Shown here piece by piece: positions 5,894 to 9,056 of a stretch of 9,056 nt of DNA. The DNA lies in contig DAINCF010000283.1 of NCBI GenBank assembly GCA_036732565.1, positions 1-9,056 on the forward strand. The letters are read 5' to 3'. The position numbers and the translations under genes are program-made. Source of the DNA: JAIVJN01 sp036732565. Lineage in GTDB: Bacteria; Acidobacteriota; Vicinamibacteria; Vicinamibacterales; UBA2999. Position 1 is the stretch's first letter; every line of letters begins with the position of its first letter. The notes below the pieces were generated by a model. That model did not search any database. It saw nothing but the letters and a program-made list of their open reading frames with translations, and was not told the origin of the DNA.

Positions 5894-6946
5894 TCAAACG
5901 CCGAGAACAGGCCAGAATTGGGCCTGAACGCGCCGCACTTCGCGCGCTGCGCCCTCGCCTCGCGTCCGATTGCCGTCGACGATCTCTGTCAGCCGGGGAT
6001 CTCGCTCGGGCTCCGAGGGCCCGGCGGCAAGCCCGATGACAGCCTCGAGGCATGCGGCCAAGGCCTTGGTGTCGTAGCCGCCCTCGGCGACGAACACGGC
6101 TCGCCCCGCGCAGACCTCGTCGGCTACCGCGAGCAGTCTCTCCGTCAACCGCGCGTAGCCCTCGGTCGTGACCCGCATGCTGGCCAGCGGATCCTGTTCG
6201 TGCGCGTCGAAGCCGGCGGACACCAGCAGGATCTGCGGCGCGAAGGCTCGCACGACCGGAGCCACGAGATCGCGAAACACCAGGTCGTAGTCGGCATCCG
6301 TTGCGCCTGCCGGGAGTGGCACGTTCACCGTGAAGCCTCGGCCGGCGCCGCTGCCAATCTCACCGACTGCGCCCGTGCCCGGGTAGAACGGAAACTGGTG
6401 TGACGACACGAACAAGACCGTCGGGTCGTCATAGAACATCGCTTGCGTCCCGTTGCCGTGGTGCACGTCGTAGTCGACGATGGCCGCGCGTTCGAGACCG
6501 CGAGCCCTCGCCCATGCCGCGGCAACCGCGATGTTGTTGTAGAGGCAGAAGCCCATCGCCCGATTGCGTTCGGCGTGATGCCCTGGAGGACGCAGCAGCA
6601 CGAGCGCGCGCGCGCCCGGCGGGCTGTCGACCACGTGATCGACAGCGGTCAGCGCGGCACCGGCGGCCAGTCGCGCCACTTCCTCGGACTCCGGCGACGT
6701 GAACGTATCCTCGTCGAGCATCGACGCGCGCCCGCGCAGCTTCACGAGCCCTGCGACGTATTCCTGATCGTGCACGCGATGCAGATCCTCGTCGGTCGCC
6801 GTCCGCGGCGCCAGGACGGGGCCGCCTCCAGCCGCCCAGCGGGCGGTGACCGCCTGCATGACCTCCGCACGCTCGATCCGCTCCGGATGCCCCGGCGGCG
6901 TCACGTGATCGGCAAACCGGTCGGAGGTAACAAGGAGTAGAGACAT
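5894..6946 (-). CDS. Histone deacetylase family (class II / AcuC-AphA-like) amidohydrolase
   Basis: Zinc-dependent deacetylase of the arginase/HDAC fold. Bacterial members remove acetyl groups from small amines such as polyamines, from lysine in proteins, or from related amides; the substrate here is unknown. The product is 350 aa and appears complete. Visible active-site parts: HPER at 20-23 in the substrate-entry loop; RPPGHHA with the His123-His124 pair; GFCLYNN (132-138); DYDVHHGNG, in which Asp160 and His162 are the expected zinc ligands; AGFDAH with the third ligand Asp247; and EGGYD with the catalytic Tyr291. The enzyme should therefore be active. There is no signal peptide, so it is probably cytoplasmic. 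The ATG at 6946 fits the family N-terminus, but its Shine-Dalgarno is poor. It is separated from both neighbours by repeat-rich gaps, so it is probably not tightly linked to either. Confidence is high for the family and low for the substrate. Confidence 0.93.
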   Translation of the reverse strand: MSLLLVTSDRFADHVTPPGHPERIERAEVMQAVTARWAAGGGPVLAPRTATDEDLHRVHDQEYVAGLVKLRGRASMLDEDTFTSPESEEVARLAAGAALTAVDHVVDSPPGARALVLLRPPGHHAERNRAMGFCLYNNIAVAAAWARARGLERAAIVDYDVHHGNGTQAMFYDDPTVLFVSSHQFPFYPGTGAVGEIGSGAGRGFTVNVPLPAGATDADYDLVFRDLVAPVVRAFAPQILLVSAGFDAHEQDPLASMRVTTEGYARLTERLLAVADEVCAGRAVFVAEGGYDTKALAACLEAVIGLAAGPSEPERDPRLTEIVDGNRTRGEGAAREVRRVQAQFWPVLGV

Positions 6947-6963
6947 CGTCGCTGACCAACTCA

Positions 6964-7036
6964 GGTCCGCCTAAAGGCGGACCCCACGCAAGTAGGGACC
7001 CGACGCAAGTACGGACCCCTTCGCAAGCCAACTCGA
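6964..7036. repeat. Palindrome followed by short direct repeats
   Basis: GGTCCGCCT (6964-6972), AA, AGGCGGACC (6975-6983) forms a perfect 9-bp stem. It is followed by a degenerate direct repeat with a period of 17-18 bp: ACGCAAGTA at 6986 and 7003, and a decayed TCGCAAGCC at 7021, with GGACCC-type linkers between. It lies beside the tandem array 7037-7208 and uses the same GGTCCG building blocks. With that array it fills the 275-nt gap 6947-7221. Apart from these repeats no gene or clear promoter is seen in the gap. Confidence 0.8.
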
Positions 7037-7208
7037 GTCCGCATGCGTGGGGTCCGGCTTCAGCCGGACCTTCCCTCGGTCCGCATGCGTGGGGTCCGGC
7101 TTCAGCCGGACCTTCCCCTCGGTCCGCATGCGTGGGCTCAAGCTTCAGCCGGACCTTCCCTCGGTCCGCATGATGCGTGGGGTCCGGCTTTAGCCGGACC
7201 TTCCCCCG
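7037..7208. repeat. Four tandem copies of a 42-bp palindrome-bearing unit
   Basis: Units start with GTCCGCATGCGTGG-like sequence at 7037, 7079, 7122 and 7164 (periods 42, 43 and 42; the last copy is about 3 nt longer through an extra ATG). Each unit holds a palindrome of the form GGTCCGGCT-TC-AGCCGGACC followed by TTCCC. The palindromes are at 7051-7070, 7093-7112, 7136-7155 and 7181-7200. The third has three changes in its left arm, so its stem is broken. The fourth has TT in the loop. The unit length is close to a multiple of three, so frames stay partly open across the array and give repetitive peptides on both strands; these are not considered genes. No spacers of CRISPR type are present. 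Confidence 0.92.
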
Positions 7209-7221
7209 GGCAGACGTCAAT

Positions 7222-7932
7222 TCATTGTTTCAACAACTCGTGACAGCGTCGTTCGCACCCGGCCAGCGCGCGCTCGAGCTCCAGTCTCGATTGCTCGAGC
7301 CCGTCGGCATCGGCGTCGCGCGGCACGTAGATCGGCGACCCGATCGCGATGGCCGTGCGCGAGAACGGTTTCGGGATCTGCGTGCGATCCCAACTCTTCA
7401 ACGTCCAGTGTCCCGACGCTTCGATGTGGAAGGGTAACACGGGGTGCCCGGTGGCCTTGGACAGCCACACGGCGCCCGGCTGCGCGACCCGCTCGGGCCC
7501 GCGCGGACCGTCGATCGTGAACGCCGCTGGACGCTCACGCACGTCACGCACCAATTGCAGCAACGCCCGGCGCGCGCCGCGTGATGTCGAGCCGCGCGCG
7601 GTGCCGTAGCCGAAGCGCGCGATGATCCGGGCGATCCACTCGCCGTCGAAGTTCTCGCTGGTGATGACGACGATGCCGCGGCGTTTCCAGAAGACGGTGG
7701 CGGGAAGGATGCGGCCGTGCCAGAAGGCGTAGATGGGTTGCTGGCCGGCATCTTCGATGGCCCGCAGGTGCTCGAGTCCCTCGACCCGCCATCGGAAGGT
7801 CGCGCCAAGGGCTGCGGCAAGGGGATAGCCGAGACCGGCGATCAGGGTGATTTCAGTCCGTCGGCGCCAGGAGCCCTGCCAGTCGGGCCGCTCTACCTGC
7901 ACGTGCTGCGCGTCCGGTCGTTCCTGCCTCAC
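7222..7932 (-). CDS. DUF374-family lysophospholipid acyltransferase-like protein
   Basis: Probable membrane-associated acyltransferase of the DUF374/LPLAT superfamily, thought to transfer fatty acyl chains to a lipid or lipid A-like acceptor. The product is 236 aa, the usual family size. Motifs: FWHGR at 70-74, with the presumed catalytic His72; SENFDGEWIARIIARFGYG (92-110); RGSTSRG (113-119); and FTIDGPRGPERVAQPGAVWL (138-157), the most conserved block. A hydrophobic segment (ITLIAGLGYPLAAALGA, 28-44) may anchor it at the inner membrane. The GTG at 7932 overlaps the ETF-QO stop as GTGA, which marks translational coupling. Starts further upstream would run about 200 nt into the ETF-QO gene with unrelated residues and were rejected. 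A later GTG (about codon 11) is also possible. The exact lipid substrate cannot be told; in acidobacteria it could act on ornithine lipids, phospholipids or lipid A. Confidence 0.88.
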   Translation of the reverse strand: MRQERPDAQHVQVERPDWQGSWRRRTEITLIAGLGYPLAAALGATFRWRVEGLEHLRAIEDAGQQPIYAFWHGRILPATVFWKRRGIVVITSENFDGEWIARIIARFGYGTARGSTSRGARRALLQLVRDVRERPAAFTIDGPRGPERVAQPGAVWLSKATGHPVLPFHIEASGHWTLKSWDRTQIPKPFSRTAIAIGSPIYVPRDADADGLEQSRLELERALAGCERRCHELLKQ

Positions 7933-9056
7933 ATGCCGTCGTAGTGCGGGCCGCCGCCCCCCTCGGGCGCCACCCAGGTGATGACGCCGTACGGATCCAT
8001 GATGTCGCACGTCTTGCAGTGCACGCAGTTCGACGCGTTGATCTGCAGGCGTCGCCCGCCTTGGCCGTTGTCGACCATCTCGTAAACGTTCGCCGGGCAG
8101 AACCGGACGCAGGGATGGCCGAACTCGTCCCCGCAAATGGAGTGGCAGACATCCGTCTGGACCAGCAAGTGCACGGGTTGATCCTCGTCGTGCGCCACGC
8201 CGGAAAAGTGCACGCCGGTCACCTTGTCGAACGTCAGCTTGCGATCGGGCGCGACCGCGTTCGAGCCGCTGAGGATATCGCGCTTGTCGAGCCCGTAGTA
8301 CGCGTCCAGCGTCCGAATCCGCGTGTGGCCGGGATGCCCCGGAATGTCCTCGGGCAACCCGCGGCCGCCGGTGAACATCGCGAGGCCCGCGAACAACGAG
8401 CCCGCGTACAACCCACCCGCAAACGCTTGATGCACGTTGCGGATCGGATAGAGCTCGTCCTTGATTGCGCTGCGATCGACCCGGTCCTTGTACCGCGCGA
8501 GTTGCACCGCCGAGACGTCGCCTGCGCGAATGGCCTCGAACGCGGTCTCGGCAGCCAACATGCCGCTGTGCATCGCGAGGTGAATCCCCTTGAGTCGCAG
8601 CGAGTTCACGAGGTTCGCGGCGTCGCCGACGATGAGCCCGCCGTTGAAGAACAGTTGCGGCTGCGTGTTCCAGCCGCCTTCGGGCACGGCCTTCGCGCCG
8701 TACCGCACCATCTGCCCTCCCTCGAGCATGCCGGCGATGAATGGATGCAGCTTCAACCGTTGAAATGCCGCATGGGGATCGAACAGCGGGTCCAGATAGT
8801 CCAGGCCGACGACGAGCCCGAGCGAGAGACGGCCGCCAGGCATCGCGTAGAGGAAGCTGCCGCCGAACTCCTCCTGCCTGAGCGGGTAGTTCAGCGTGTG
8901 GATGACCGTGCCCGCCTTCACTCGATCCGGCGGGACTTCCCAGATCTCCTTCAGCCCAATCGCGTACTGGCCCGGATGTGCGGGATCGCCCAACTGCAGC
9001 GTGCGGATCAGCTCCTTCATCAAGTGGCCGCGCACGCCATCCGCGAAGATCGTGAT
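7929..9056 (-). CDS. Electron transfer flavoprotein:quinone oxidoreductase, C-terminal part (5' end outside window)
   Basis: Membrane-associated FAD/4Fe-4S enzyme that passes electrons from reduced ETF, supplied by acyl-CoA and amino-acid dehydrogenases, to the quinone pool. The frame is open to the window edge (ITIFADGVRGHLMKEL), so 375 C-terminal residues are visible and the N-terminal FAD GxGxxG region is missing. NGGLIVGDAANLVNSLRLKG is the second FAD-contact motif, and IHLAMHSGMLAAETAFEAI continues it. Near the end, RFCPANVYE and CVHCKTCDIMDP supply the four cysteines expected for the 4Fe-4S cluster, and WVAPEGGGGP is the classic family tail. Three further cysteines precede RFCP (CHSICGDEFGHPC), unlike the short loop of proteobacterial and mitochondrial enzymes. 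The stop at 7929 overlaps the start of the acyltransferase gene. The link to lipid metabolism is inferred from the enzyme role and this coupling. Identity is near certain. Confidence 0.96.
   Translation of the reverse strand: MTIFADGVRGHLMKELIRTLQLGDPAHPGQYAIGLKEIWEVPPDRVKAGTVIHTLNYPLRQEEFGGSFLYAMPGGRLSLGLVVGLDYLDPLFDPHAAFQRLKLHPFIAGMLEGGQMVRYGAKAVPEGGWNTQPQLFFNGGLIVGDAANLVNSLRLKGIHLAMHSGMLAAETAFEAIRAGDVSAVQLARYKDRVDRSAIKDELYPIRNVHQAFAGGLYAGSLFAGLAMFTGGRGLPEDIPGHPGHTRIRTLDAYYGLDKRDILSGSNAVAPDRKLTFDKVTGVHFSGVAHDEDQPVHLLVQTDVCHSICGDEFGHPCVRFCPANVYEMVDNGQGGRRLQINASNCVHCKTCDIMDPYGVITWVAPEGGGGPHYDGM

Noticed and set aside
6964..7208. CRISPR array
   Set aside because: Units are contiguous and palindromic without unique spacers, and no cas gene is nearby.
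7037..7243. Repetitive peptides encoded by the 42-bp tandem array
   Set aside because: The unit length near a multiple of three keeps frames open by itself; no start site or family support exists.
7933..8136. Longer N-terminus for the acyltransferase (start at 8136)
   Set aside because: The extra residues overlap the conserved Fe-S end of ETF-QO and are Arg-rich out-of-frame translation; the GTGA start at 7932 gives the normal family length.
1..9056. tRNA, rRNA, integrase, insertion sequence or defence genes
   Set aside because: None could be recognised on either strand; the repeats present carry no transposase gene within the window.

Overview
The window is GC-rich bacterial chromosome, most probably from an acidobacterium of the Vicinamibacteria type. 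That assignment is an inference. It rests on the C-terminal half of a large ADOP/MacB-type permease (a family expanded in Acidobacteria), the high GC content, and intergenic spaces packed with palindromic REP-like repeats. No 16S or other taxonomic marker is present, so it is unproven.

Layout. One gene fragment on the + strand (1-1181, permease) converges on a run of minus-strand genes. Read in the direction of transcription (right to left) these are: an electron-transfer-flavoprotein:quinone oxidoreductase (7929-9056, N-terminus outside the window); a DUF374-family acyltransferase translationally coupled to it by a GTGA overlap (7222-7932); a repeat array (6964-7208); a class II histone-deacetylase-like amidohydrolase with all catalytic residues (5894-6946); a 90-bp perfect inverted repeat (5770-5859); leuS (3245-5740); a nested inverted repeat (3162-3247); lptE (2576-3136); a possible 38-codon ORF (2460-2576); and holA (1444-2463). 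A 262-bp gap filled by an imperfect inverted repeat of GTTCC/GGAAC units (1182-1443) separates holA from the permease.

How the genes work together. leuS-lptE-holA is a widely conserved housekeeping neighbourhood: leucyl-tRNA synthesis, outer-membrane LPS-transport lipoprotein, and clamp-loader delta subunit. It implies a diderm, LPS-type envelope. ETF-QO feeds electrons from flavoprotein dehydrogenases, such as those of fatty-acid beta-oxidation, into the quinone pool. Its coupled partner is probably a membrane acyltransferase. The deacetylase-like enzyme has no obvious link to its neighbours.

No new defence, mobile or biosynthetic system is visible. The coding content is ordinary. The unusual signal is in the gaps: every non-coding gap over about 100 bp carries a different palindromic element, and several share the plan of a GC stem closed by a CT-x-AG type loop. 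The other items worth checking are the small ORF that bridges lptE and holA by start/stop overlaps at both ends, and a twin-arginine-like signal on the LptE lipoprotein.
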